Shown here piece by piece: positions 7,745 to 15,624 of a DNA stretch of 37,514 nucleotides. Each line of letters opens with the position of its first letter. Within the stretch, counting starts at the first letter, position 1. The DNA lies in NCBI GenBank assembly GCA_025359685.1, contig JANYEY010000104.1, positions 1 through 37,514 on the forward strand, given 5' to 3'. The notes below the pieces were generated by a model, which searched no databases, had not been told where the DNA came from, and worked only from the letters and a program-made list of their open reading frames with translations. The stretch comes from Sphingomonadaceae bacterium (GTDB taxonomy: Bacteria; Pseudomonadota; Alphaproteobacteria; Sphingomonadales; Sphingomonadaceae). The position numbers and the translations under genes are program-made.

Positions 7745-8848
7745 CTAGCGCCGACGTCCGTCGGTAAAGACCGTGACCTTGACCGACAGGCCCGAGATAA
7801 GTTCCCGCGGGCTCGCTTCATCAAGCACAATCCGCACCGGCACGCGCTGCGTCACTTTGACCCAGTTACCCGTGGCGTTCTGTGCCGGCAGGACCGAAAA
7901 CTCGCTGCCCGTCCCCGCCCCGATCGACAGGACGTGGGCTTTGAGCTTGATCCCGGGATAGGCATCGAACTTGATCTCGGCCGGCTGGCCAACGCGCATG
8001 TCCGCCAGATCGGTTTCCTTGAAGTTGGCCTCGATGTAGGCGGACCCATCGGCCACCAGCGTGATCACCGGCAAACCGCTGATCAGGTCCTGGCCGATCT
8101 GCAGGCGGCTGGCCTGGCTCACCTGGCCCGAGACCGGCGCGCGCACTTCGGTCCGCGCGAGGCTGAGCTCGACTGTCTGGCGTTGCGCCCGGGCCGCAGC
8201 AACCTGCGGATAGACGCCGGGCACCTGCGCACCGGTTGAAAGCTTGGCTGCGGCTTCCTGGCTCTTGGCCTGGGCGAGTTTCAGCGCTTCTTGCCCGATT
8301 GCGACCTGATGCTGGGCCGCTTCGTAAGCCGCCTTGGTGGTGAAGCCACGTTTCCACAACGCTTCTTGCCGGGACAAGTTAGAGCGCGCGAAAGCGATTT
8401 GCTCCTGCGCCGCGGAAACATCTGCGCCGGATAGCGCGCTCGAACTGGCGAGCGCAGTCTGGCTCGCCTGCGCCGTGGCAATCGCCGCGTCGGACTGGGC
8501 AAGCTGGAGCTGGTAGGGCTGCGAATCGATCCGGAACAGCAGGTCACCCGCCTTCACATGCTGGTTTTCCTTGACCATCACGCCGATGATCTTGCCGCCG
8601 ACCTCGGCACTGACCGAAACCTTGTCGAGGTGGACGTATGCGTTGTCGGTCGAAACCTCGCCTTGCAGGCTGCGCCAATAGACCACGCCGCCAATGATCA
8701 GCGCGAGCGGGAGCGACAGCATGAGCGCGAGCCGGCCCCATTTGCGGCGCGGCTTTGCTTCTGGTTCTTTCGGGGCGCCCGGAACGTGGACCGGATCGGC
8801 CAGCACATCGGCGGCCTGCTGGTCAAATTTGGGATCGCTTTCAGCCAT
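7745..8848 (-). CDS. emrA: EmrA/HlyD-family membrane fusion protein
   Basis: 367-aa periplasmic adaptor linking EmrB to an outer-membrane channel. A basic cytoplasmic N-terminus (KPRRKWGR) is followed by one membrane helix (about residues 36-54) and the family phrase VSTDNAYVHLDKVSVSAEVGGKI. Then come a half-lipoyl domain, a long Ala/Gln-rich coiled-coil hairpin, the second lipoyl half (RTEVRAPVSGQVSQASRLQIGQ) and a beta-barrel domain (EANFKETDLADMRVGQPAEIKFDAYPG). The start MAESDPKF is chosen over an upstream in-frame codon that would lie inside marR coding sequence. It overlaps the marR end by 8 bases, indicating coupling. Confidence 0.92.
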   Translation of the reverse strand: MAESDPKFDQQAADVLADPVHVPGAPKEPEAKPRRKWGRLALMLSLPLALIIGGVVYWRSLQGEVSTDNAYVHLDKVSVSAEVGGKIIGVMVKENQHVKAGDLLFRIDSQPYQLQLAQSDAAIATAQASQTALASSSALSGADVSAAQEQIAFARSNLSRQEALWKRGFTTKAAYEAAQHQVAIGQEALKLAQAKSQEAAAKLSTGAQVPGVYPQVAAARAQRQTVELSLARTEVRAPVSGQVSQASRLQIGQDLISGLPVITLVADGSAYIEANFKETDLADMRVGQPAEIKFDAYPGIKLKAHVLSIGAGTGSEFSVLPAQNATGNWVKVTQRVPVRIVLDEASPRELISGLSVKVTVFTDGRRR

Positions 8849-9287
8849 TGGATACTGCCTTTGTTGACGCACGGGGCGCCAGATTGTTGCGCAGCCGCGC
8901 GAGCGTGGCGAGGACCTGGGCCCGCTCTTCGCTGCTGATACCTTCAAACGCTTCAGCCTCGAGTTGTTCCCCCAGCGGATGCAATTGGGCGAGGAGGTCT
9001 CCTGCCTTGGCGGTCAGGAACAGCTTCCACGACCGGCGATCGGCTGGATCGGGGTGGCGCTCGACCAAATCTGCTTCCTGCAGCCGGTCAACCATGCGGC
9101 ACACAGTGATCGGCTCGACATCGAGCAATTCGGCCAGTCCGCCCTGGTTTACGCCCTCATGCCGATTGAGCATGACCAGCACCTGCCATTGCGGACGGGT
9201 CACGCCGATTTCCCTCGCACGCGCATCGAATGCACGGCGGGCCAGGCGCGAAATATCACCGATCATGGCAAACGGGCTCTCTTTCAT
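8841..9287 (-). CDS. MarR-family transcriptional regulator of the efflux operon
   Basis: 148-aa winged-helix regulator. The DNA-binding segment runs from QWQVLVMLNRHEGVNQGGLAELLDVEPITV (helix-turn-helix, about residues 34-63) through the wing DRLQEADLVERHPDPADRRSW. The N- and C-terminal helices should form the dimer. It is first in the marR-emrA-emrB operon, so it probably represses its own promoter until a lipophilic drug binds. MKESPFAMIGDISRL is taken as the start; the preceding MLIKCTA codons would cover the AT-rich promoter. An in-frame ATG 7 codons later is possible. An imperfect dyad sits just upstream at 9301-9314. Confidence 0.88.
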   Translation of the reverse strand: MKESPFAMIGDISRLARRAFDARAREIGVTRPQWQVLVMLNRHEGVNQGGLAELLDVEPITVCRMVDRLQEADLVERHPDPADRRSWKLFLTAKAGDLLAQLHPLGEQLEAEAFEGISSEERAQVLATLARLRNNLAPRASTKAVSNG

Positions 9288-9300
9288 AGCCGTGCACTTA

Positions 9301-9314
9301 ATAAGCATAGTTAT
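9301..9314 (-). promoter_or_regulatory. Candidate MarR operator in the emr promoter
   Basis: Imperfect dyad ATAAGCATAGTTAT inside an AT-rich patch that stands out in this GC-rich DNA, 13 bases upstream of the marR start. On the minus strand TTGCAA lies at the far side of it, possibly a -35 element. Ten of 14 positions are symmetric. Role inferred from position only. Confidence 0.35.
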
Positions 9315-9342
9315 AAATTGCAAGAGCGAACTGGATGATAAC

Positions 9343-9383
9343 TGCGAAGCGACGCGACAATGAATTACACTTTGCGAAGTGAC
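9343..9383 (+). promoter_or_regulatory. Pair of 11-bp direct repeats upstream of the DUF1800 gene
   Basis: TGCGAAGCGAC at 9343-9353 and TGCGAAGTGAC at 9373-9383 differ by one base and are 30 bases apart, close to three helical turns, so both would face the same side of the helix. They lie in the divergent space between marR and the DUF1800 gene, 50 bases before the latter's start. A regulator site is plausible but unidentified. Confidence 0.35.
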
Positions 9384-9432
9384 ATAGCCGCTCTCCCCGC
9401 GCAGAGTTGGCGCTCCAGCGAGAGGAACAGGC

Positions 9433-10842
9433 ATGCCTGACAATGCGCGAGCCTTGAACCGTTTCGGCCTTGGCGCCGCGCTTGGCGGGGCCCCGCCGGG
9501 CGACGCGCGGCGCTGGCTAAATGCCCAGATCGATGGTTTCGATCCGCGCCCGGCCCCGATTGCCGCAGCCCTGCCTTCGGGCAAGCTGATCGAAATGCTG
9601 CGCGACAGCCGCGACGAGAAGAAAGAGCTGAAAGCCGAGGCCAAGCAGACCGGGGCCGATCCCAAGCAGATGAAACAGGATGCGAAGGCCGCAGGAATGC
9701 CCGGCCCTTACGCCGACCTGCGCGACGCCTATATCGCTGCAGTCGGCGCGCGGACTGACGTGGCCTTGACCACTCAGACACCGTTTGCCGAGCGGCTGGT
9801 CCACTTCTGGTCCAACCATTTCGCGGTTTCGGTCGACAAGATCGTCACCGTGGGCCTTGCCGGGGCGTTCGAATTCGAAGCGATCCGCCCGCATGTGATG
9901 GGCAAGTTCGCCGACTTACTCGGCGCGGTCGAGCGGCATCCGGCGATGCTGCTCTATCTTGACCAAGCCCAGTCGGTCGGCCCGAACAGTCCGCTTGGTG
10001 CCCGTGCGGCGCAGCGCGGCAAAGAGCGTGGGCTTAATGAGAACCTCGCCCGCGAGATCATGGAACTGCACACGCTCGGCGTGCGCAGCGGCTATAGCCA
10101 GGCCGACGTCACCGAATTCGCTCGCGCGCTGACTGGCTGGACCGTCGGCGGGCTGGCCAAGCAGCCGATCCTGCAGGGCCCAGGTCCCAAATTCTGGTTT
10201 GCGGCGCCGATCCATGAGCCCGGGTCACGGACGGTGGTTGGCAAGACGTACGGCCAGTCTGGCGAAGGCCAGGCGCAGGCAGTGCTAAGCGATCTCGCGG
10301 TCCATCCCGCCACCGCGCGGCACATCGCCACCAAGCTCGCCCGGCATTTTGCCGCTGACGATCCGCCGCCCGCCTTGGTCGGGCGTCTCGAACAGGCCTT
10401 CCTGCAGTCGCAAGGCGATCTGCCGACGGTCTACCGCGCGCTGATCGACGCCCCCGAAGTCTGGAGTGGCGCGCCCAAGTTCCGCACGCCGTGGGAGTGG
10501 ACCGTTGCCGCACTGCGCGCCACCGGGGTCAAATCGATCCCGGCGAAGAGCGCGGCCGGTGCCTTCCAGCAGCTCGGCCAGCCGATTTGGAAGCCGGGCT
10601 CGCCTGCCGGCTACGACGATATCGCCGCAAGCTGGGCCGGGCCCGACGCGCTTTACCGCCGGGTCGAGATGGCGCAGCGCATCGCCGAACGCAGCGCTGC
10701 CACGATCGACGCGCGCAAGCTTGCCCCGACGCTGTTCCCGGACAGCCTGTCGCCAGTCACTGCAACCGCTCTGACCCGCGCCGAAAGCGGACCGCAGGCG
10801 CTTGCCCTGCTGCTTGCCTCACCCGAAATGATGCGGAGATGA
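9433..10842 (+). CDS. DUF1800 domain protein
   Basis: 469-aa member of the DUF1800 family. The recognisable segments are LNRFGLGAALGGAPP near the N-terminus, LVHFWSNHFAVSVDK, the conserved LDQAQSVGPNS then GLNENLAREIMELHTLGV, and ADVTEFARALTGW. The C-terminal part has PWEWTVAALRATG and ends MMRR. No signal peptide is evident. The function of the family is unknown, but it is almost always encoded just upstream of a DUF1501 protein, as here, where the two overlap or abut. A Shine-Dalgarno AGAGGAA precedes the ATG. The family phrases confirm identity; biochemical role is not known. Confidence 0.9.
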   Translation: MPDNARALNRFGLGAALGGAPPGDARRWLNAQIDGFDPRPAPIAAALPSGKLIEMLRDSRDEKKELKAEAKQTGADPKQMKQDAKAAGMPGPYADLRDAYIAAVGARTDVALTTQTPFAERLVHFWSNHFAVSVDKIVTVGLAGAFEFEAIRPHVMGKFADLLGAVERHPAMLLYLDQAQSVGPNSPLGARAAQRGKERGLNENLAREIMELHTLGVRSGYSQADVTEFARALTGWTVGGLAKQPILQGPGPKFWFAAPIHEPGSRTVVGKTYGQSGEGQAQAVLSDLAVHPATARHIATKLARHFAADDPPPALVGRLEQAFLQSQGDLPTVYRALIDAPEVWSGAPKFRTPWEWTVAALRATGVKSIPAKSAAGAFQQLGQPIWKPGSPAGYDDIAASWAGPDALYRRVEMAQRIAERSAATIDARKLAPTLFPDSLSPVTATALTRAESGPQALALLLASPEMMRR

Positions 10843-10844
10843 CC

Positions 10845-11999
10845 ATGCTGCTCCACCGCCGCCAGATCCTTGCCGGAGTGACTGCCGCAGGGGCTGCTTC
10901 ACTGCTAATGCCGCGCATCGCTTTCGCCCGCGCCGCGACCGATCGCCGACTGGTCTTCGTGATCCAGCGCGGCGCGGCCGATGGCCTCGCCACCCTCGCC
11001 CCGACCGGCGACCCGGCCTATGCGGGCCTGCGCGGCGATCTGGCCGCTGACCTCGCCGACCGGCCCAAGCTTGGCGGCATGTTCGCGCTGCATCCGGCGC
11101 TAACCCAGCTGGGCGCGATGTATGCGGCGAAGCAGGCGCTGTTCGCGCACGCGGTTGCCTCGCCCTATCGCGATCGTTCGCACTTCGACGGGCAGAACGT
11201 GCTCGAAACCGGCGGCGCGCAGCCTTATGACCGGCAGGACGGCTGGATGAACCGGCTGCTCGCCATGCTTCCCGCAGACGCGGCCCGCGGGCTGGCGGTA
11301 TCGGCGACGATCCCCACCGCGCTGCGCGGCCCGGTGCAAGTTTCAAGCTATGCGCCGTCCTCGCTGCCCGATGCCAGCAATGACACGCTGCAGCGGGTCT
11401 CGTCACTTTATGCCGATGACCCGCAACTCCACGCGCTGTGGGAGGAAGCTCTGCAGACCAAGGCGATGGCGAGCGGCTTCGACGCTGCCGGTGCCAAGGG
11501 TGCCGCCGCTGCTGGTGCGCTGGTCGCCAGCCTGATGGCCGGGGACAAGGGCGCGCGAGTGGTGATGGTGGAGACGACTGGCTGGGACACGCACTCGGGC
11601 CAGCGCGGCCGGCTCAACGCGCAGTTGACCGGGCTCGACGCGCTGCTCGCCGCGCTCAAGACCAACCTCGGACCAAGCTGGGACGATACGCTGGTGGTGG
11701 TCGCCACCGAGTTCGGCCGCACCGCCGCCGCGAACGGCACCGGCGGGACCGATCACGGCACGGCCTCGCTCGCCATGCTGGCCGGCGGGACGGTCAACGG
11801 CGGACGCATCCTGAGCGACTGGCCCGGGCTTTCCGCCGCGAACCTGTATGAAAACCGCGACCTCAAGCCGACCACCAGCCTTGATGCCCTGATCGGCGGC
11901 GCGGTCGCCGCGCACTTCGCGCTCGACCCGGCACTGGCCGTGCCCAAGCTCTTCCCCGGCAGCAGCAGCGGCAACCTATCGGGCCTGATCCGGGGATAG
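10845..11999 (+). CDS. DUF1501 protein, Tat-type signal, alkaline-phosphatase-like fold
   Basis: 384-aa DUF1501 protein, a family related to the alkaline phosphatase / sulfatase superfamily. It begins LLHRRQILAGVTAAGAASLL, a twin-arginine-type export signal ending near RIAFA, so it is probably folded before export. Conserved segments are VIQRGAADGL, SPYRDRSHFDGQNVLETG, TTGWDTHSGQRG and VVVATEFGRTAAANGTGGTD followed by HG. The last carries metal-site-like Glu, Asp and His. The ATG at 10845 has GGAG six bases upstream; an in-frame ATG at 10839 overlaps the DUF1800 stop and is the alternative. It should work with the DUF1800 protein. Confidence 0.88.
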   Translation: MLLHRRQILAGVTAAGAASLLMPRIAFARAATDRRLVFVIQRGAADGLATLAPTGDPAYAGLRGDLAADLADRPKLGGMFALHPALTQLGAMYAAKQALFAHAVASPYRDRSHFDGQNVLETGGAQPYDRQDGWMNRLLAMLPADAARGLAVSATIPTALRGPVQVSSYAPSSLPDASNDTLQRVSSLYADDPQLHALWEEALQTKAMASGFDAAGAKGAAAAGALVASLMAGDKGARVVMVETTGWDTHSGQRGRLNAQLTGLDALLAALKTNLGPSWDDTLVVVATEFGRTAAANGTGGTDHGTASLAMLAGGTVNGGRILSDWPGLSAANLYENRDLKPTTSLDALIGGAVAAHFALDPALAVPKLFPGSSSGNLSGLIRG

Positions 12000-12049
12000 G
12001 CCGCACAATCGTGCTTGCGCGGATCGCCGCGCTCGGGTGAACAGGGGGC

Positions 12050-13102
12050 ATGCTTGCGCGCTTGCCCCGCCCCTTTGCAATCTTGGTCGCCGCGCTGTTT
12101 CTGGGTGCGTGTGCCTGGTGCCTGACGACCCCGCCAGGCAAGGTCTCCAAGGCGGCCAAGGGCCACTATACCGACATGATGTTGTTTCGCGACATTGTGA
12201 CGCAAGTGCAGGCGGGTAAAGACTATTACCACGCCGCAACCGATTTGCAGCGGGCGCACCACTATCCGACGCGGCCATTCGTGACCGTACGCGAGCCCAC
12301 GCTCTATCTCGCTGCAGCCGAGCTCGGCTGGCCATGGCTGAACCAAGCGGAGAAGGTTCTCGCGGGTCTGGTCGTGCTAATCTGGCTGCTCGCCTTGCCG
12401 CCGCCAGTGATGTGGCTGGAAAAGCTGGCGGCCGCTGCCTGTGTTGCGGTGGCTTGCCTCGCACCGGTGGCGGAGAGCCTGACCCCGATGAGCGAGGCTT
12501 GGTGCGGCTTGCTGCTCACGCTGGCTCTGGGGCTTACGCTGTGGCGCCAGGGCCGCTGGTGGATGCCGGTGCTGGTGATCGCTGCCGCGCTGGCGCTGCG
12601 CGAGCTCGCTTTGCCGTTCCTGCTGCTCGCCGCCGCCTTCGCGCTGTGGGAACGACGCTGGAAAGAATTGGCAGCGTGGGGGCTGGTGCTGGCACTGTTC
12701 GCAGCAGGTCTGGCGTGGCATGCCTCGAACGTCGCCGCGGTCGAGCTGCCGGGAGATCTCCATTCGCCCGGCTGGGCCGGCGGCCTGGGTCTGCGCGCCG
12801 TGTTGCTCGCGCTGGCCAACACCACCCTGCTGCACTCGCTGCCGATGCAGTACGCGCTGGTAATCTCGCTGTTGCCCGCGCTCGGCTGGCTGGCGCTCGA
12901 TGGCCGCACTGGGCGCTTCGCGGTGTTGATGCTGTTTGGCTACGCGCTGATGATCGCGCTCTTTTCACGGAGCGACAACTTCTACTGGGGCTTCACGATG
13001 GTCCCGGCGTGGTTCGCGGGACTGGCGCTGGTACCCCGCGCGCTGGTCCAGCTTTACGGCGCTATTACTCGCCCTGCCCGGCGATCGCTCCCGCTTCATT
13101 AG
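12050..13102 (+). CDS. Polytopic inner-membrane protein, possibly GT-C-like
   Basis: 350-aa protein with one N-terminal membrane helix (about residues 8-27), a roughly 70-residue external loop, then about eight more hydrophobic helices. The loop carries YTDMMLFRDIVTQVQAGKDYY, with an acidic residue followed by a Y...G..YY pattern, which resembles the first loop of GT-C membrane glycosyltransferases that use polyprenyl-phosphate sugars. The resemblance is to architecture only; I do not recognise the exact family. Tryptophan- and alanine-rich helices and a C-terminal basic tail are seen. It is separated by 50 bases from the DUF1501 gene and overlaps the converging M28 peptidase by 38 bases. Confidence 0.65.
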   Translation: MLARLPRPFAILVAALFLGACAWCLTTPPGKVSKAAKGHYTDMMLFRDIVTQVQAGKDYYHAATDLQRAHHYPTRPFVTVREPTLYLAAAELGWPWLNQAEKVLAGLVVLIWLLALPPPVMWLEKLAAAACVAVACLAPVAESLTPMSEAWCGLLLTLALGLTLWRQGRWWMPVLVIAAALALRELALPFLLLAAAFALWERRWKELAAWGLVLALFAAGLAWHASNVAAVELPGDLHSPGWAGGLGLRAVLLALANTTLLHSLPMQYALVISLLPALGWLALDGRTGRFAVLMLFGYALMIALFSRSDNFYWGFTMVPAWFAGLALVPRALVQLYGAITRPARRSLPLH

Positions 13103-14408
13103 CCACGACGCCGAGCACCGCGGCCCATGCCGCGACATTCTGTTCGAGCTGCACCGGATCGACCTTGTCGAGCGTATCGTCGGGCGTGTGGTGCAAATCG
13201 AAATAGCGGGTGCCGTCCTGATTGAGGTCAATCACCGCGAGCTTCTGCGCGGCGATCACCGGCTCCACGTCGGTCCCGCCGCCGGCCTTGCGTTCACCCA
13301 CCACGATGCCCATCGGTGCCAGCGCGGCGGCGATCTTGTCACGCAGCGGCTTGTTGGCAGGGGCCAGGTTGAAATCGATCCGCCACACTCGGTCAGCCCC
13401 GAAATCGCTTTCCATCGCCAGCGCGTGCGGTTCGCCCGCATGCGCCTTGGCATAGGCCTCGCCGCCAAAGCCGCCGAGCTCTTCACTGCCCGCCCACAGC
13501 ACCCGGATCGTGCGCAAGGGCTGTCCGCCCTGCTGCGCGCGCAAGGCTGCGGCGGTGACGATGCCGCAGCCCGCCGCATTGTCGATCGCGCCGGTGCCCA
13601 GGTCCCAGCTGTCGAGATGGCAGGCGACCAGCACCGGCGGGAGCGAGGGATCGCGGCCCGGCAGGTCGGCAATCACGTTGCCCGATGGCATGTTCGCTTG
13701 CGGATGGCCTTCGAGCACCAGTTGCATCGTGATCGGCTTACCCTTGGTGGCAATGCGCGCGATGAGGTCCGCGTCTGGCGCAGATACTGCGCCTGAAGGG
13801 ATAGCCTTGCTGCCCGCCGGGAAGTTGGTCCCGCCGGTGTGCGGATCGCGGTTGTGGTCGGTCCCGGCCGAGCGGATCACCGCTCCGACTGCGCCCTTGC
13901 TCGCCGCGACGGCCGGTCCCTGACGCCGCGCATTGCCGTAAGGCCCGTAACCCGAGCCATCCTGATTGGGCAGCATCTGGTTGTCGATGAACGCGATCTT
14001 GCCGGTGAGCGGTCCCGCCGGTGCGGCTTTGAGCGCGTCGAGCGAGGCGAAATAGACCACTTCGGCGGTCAACCCGCCCTTGGGGGTCGGCACCGAATTG
14101 CCCAACGCGGTGATGTGGAGCTGCTGCGGATAAGGCCCGGTCAACTGCGCGGTTTCAGCCCCGCGGACGAAGCCCAAAATCGGAAACGTCTCGATATGCA
14201 CATTCTTGAAGCCGAGCGCGGTCAACCGCTGCACCGCCCAATCCCGCGCCGCCGCTTCACGCGGGCTACCGTCGAGCCGCTGCCCGATCTCGGTGGTGAG
14301 GTCCGCGACGATATCCCACGCGGTTCCACTGCCTTGCGGCGGGGCGGCGGTGGCGGCGGTGGAGAGAAGGAGGGCGGCGAGCGCGGCGGCGCGGAGTGTG
14401 TTTCGCAT
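13065..14408 (-). CDS. Secreted M28-family zinc aminopeptidase
   Basis: 447-aa metallopeptidase with a signal peptide (LRAAALAALLLSTAATA, cleavage near residue 22), a protease-associated insert (about 110-230, with NQMLPNQDGSGYGPYGN), and an M28 catalytic core. The likely co-catalytic zinc ligands are His264 and Asp276 (ACHLDSWDLGTGAIDNAAG), Glu309/310 (GSEELGG, with one as general base), Asp335 (ESDFGAD) and His406/407 (LHHTPDD). All ligands are present, so it should be active in the periplasm or outside. The family includes aminopeptidases and glutamate carboxypeptidases; the substrate is unknown. The next gene upstream on this strand is also secreted, 51 bases away, so they may share a transcript. 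Confidence 0.88.
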   Translation of the reverse strand: MRNTLRAAALAALLLSTAATAAPPQGSGTAWDIVADLTTEIGQRLDGSPREAAARDWAVQRLTALGFKNVHIETFPILGFVRGAETAQLTGPYPQQLHITALGNSVPTPKGGLTAEVVYFASLDALKAAPAGPLTGKIAFIDNQMLPNQDGSGYGPYGNARRQGPAVAASKGAVGAVIRSAGTDHNRDPHTGGTNFPAGSKAIPSGAVSAPDADLIARIATKGKPITMQLVLEGHPQANMPSGNVIADLPGRDPSLPPVLVACHLDSWDLGTGAIDNAAGCGIVTAAALRAQQGGQPLRTIRVLWAGSEELGGFGGEAYAKAHAGEPHALAMESDFGADRVWRIDFNLAPANKPLRDKIAAALAPMGIVVGERKAGGGTDVEPVIAAQKLAVIDLNQDGTRYFDLHHTPDDTLDKVDPVQLEQNVAAWAAVLGVVANEAGAIAGQGE

Positions 14409-14459
14409 GCGCAGAAGGCGTAAAGTTATCGCCCGGCCTTGGCAAGCGCGGTGCGCTGC

Positions 14460-15476
14460 TCAACCCACCGGCGAGAGCACCAGAACATGGAAGCTGCCCG
14501 GTTCCATTATCCCGCGTTTGGAAGGTGCCACCGGCGCTGCAAACCGGGCCGAAGGCAAATAGACACGGCCACTTGCCGGATCCATCGCGGCCGTGCGCGC
14601 ACTCGCCTCAGTTGGGCTGGACGCTACTACGACCGCGTTGCGGCCTACCAGGCGCACCACTGACAGCGTGCCGTCTTTGCCGCAAGGCACCAGAAAGCGC
14701 TTGTGTGCGCCATCCCAGATCACCGTGTCCGGACCCGTACCGATATTAACCAGCGACACCAGCCGCAGCTTGCGCAGATCGACCAGCGCGGCTTTGCCGT
14801 TGGCGCAAGAACTGAGCGCCAGGCCGCTTGCAGGATCGAGCGCGAGCCCCGTCGGCCCTTCGCATCCCGGCAGTGAAATGCGTCCGGCGGCCTTGCCCGT
14901 TGCCAGATTTGCCAGCTCGATCTCGCTCTCGTCTTCGTTGTTCACCGCGATCAGGTTCTTGCTGACCAGCACCGGCACCTCAAGCCCCGGCTTAAGCGCG
15001 ATCCGCGACACTTCCTTGCGCCCCGCCAGATCGACCACCGAGATTGCCCCGCCCTTCGCCGCCATCACGTAAACCAAACGGTGGTCGGCCGAGAGCACCA
15101 GCGCATCCGGGTCCTCGGCAACCGGGATCGAAGCGAGCTCCGCACCGGTGGCGATGTCGAGGATCCGCAACGTATTGTCCTTGCCGCTGGATACCACCAA
15201 GGTATCTCCGCCCGGCACCGCCTCCACGCCGTGGCCGCCCTGGATCGCGCCGATCGAGCGGACCAAGCCGGGCTGCGCCGGATCGATCACCAGCACATCC
15301 TTGCCGTGCGCAATCAGCAAGAGGTGATGCGCCGCGTCCCAGCTGGTGAAGTCCCAGCGATCGTCCGGCGCGGGAATGCTTGCAGACTTTGCGTATGGCG
15401 GCGGTGGCGGTGCGGCGAGCGTTTGCGTGGTTACCAGCAAGGCGGCGAGCGCGGCGGCGCTGAGAAGTCTACTCAT
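14460..15476 (-). CDS. Secreted YVTN/YncE-like beta-propeller protein
   Basis: 338-aa protein with a signal peptide (MSRLLSAAALAALLVTTQTLA, then a proline-rich APPPPPYAKS) followed by about seven repeats of 40-45 residues of the propeller type, e.g. GGDTLVVSSGKDNTLRILDI, HRLVYVMAAKGGAISVVDL and GRVYLPSARF. Such propellers bind partners or small ligands and often have no catalytic activity. The ATG at 15476 begins the signal peptide; open frame further upstream is rejected. It lies upstream of the M28 peptidase on the same strand, so a periplasmic pair is possible. It ends GSFHVLVLSPVG. Confidence 0.82.
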   Translation of the reverse strand: MSRLLSAAALAALLVTTQTLAAPPPPPYAKSASIPAPDDRWDFTSWDAAHHLLLIAHGKDVLVIDPAQPGLVRSIGAIQGGHGVEAVPGGDTLVVSSGKDNTLRILDIATGAELASIPVAEDPDALVLSADHRLVYVMAAKGGAISVVDLAGRKEVSRIALKPGLEVPVLVSKNLIAVNNEDESEIELANLATGKAAGRISLPGCEGPTGLALDPASGLALSSCANGKAALVDLRKLRLVSLVNIGTGPDTVIWDGAHKRFLVPCGKDGTLSVVRLVGRNAVVVASSPTEASARTAAMDPASGRVYLPSARFAAPVAPSKRGIMEPGSFHVLVLSPVG

Positions 15477-15509
15477 GCCGCAAGGTTGTAAGGCCCGGTT
15501 GGGCGATAG

Positions 15510-15529
15510 CAATCCGTTAAACCGGATTG
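15510..15529. promoter_or_regulatory. Dyad between the divergent propeller and ettA genes
   Basis: Inverted repeat CAATCCG-TTAAAC-CGGATTG in the 148-base divergent intergenic region. It lies 34 bases from the propeller start and 96 bases before ettA. No T-run follows, so an operator is more likely than a terminator. The regulator is unknown. Confidence 0.3.
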
Positions 15530-15563
15530 AGGGCATACCGTTCCGCACCCCCGCTTGCCCAGC

Positions 15564-15589
15564 GCCGCGCCCCCCTGTAAGGGCGCGGC
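15564..15589 (+). other. GC-rich hairpin in the ettA leader
   Basis: Nine-base arms GCCGCGCCC and GGGCGCGGC enclose the loop CCCTGTAA, followed by AAATCTTCCCCTTGTTC. It lies 36 bases upstream of the ettA start. It could be a leader structure or attenuator; the following tract is C/T-rich but not a clear U-run. Confidence 0.35.
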
Positions 15590-15624
15590 AAATCTTCCCC
15601 TTGTTCTATCCCCAGAGGTACCAG

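Noticed and set aside
12000..12049. Terminator after the DUF1501 gene
   Set aside because: A short GCGCGG/CCGCGC stem is present but no T-run follows and GC-rich stems occur by chance here.
12334..13206. 290-aa plus-strand frame inside the membrane-protein gene
   Set aside because: Arg/Ala/Gly-rich shadow frame without hydrophobic or domain pattern; the overlapping frame encodes clear membrane helices.
14370..15462. Shared ~20-base sequence in the signal-peptide regions of the peptidase and propeller genes
   Set aside because: It encodes Ala/Leu-rich signal peptide core with GC-rich codons; convergence of low-complexity sequence explains it without recent duplication.
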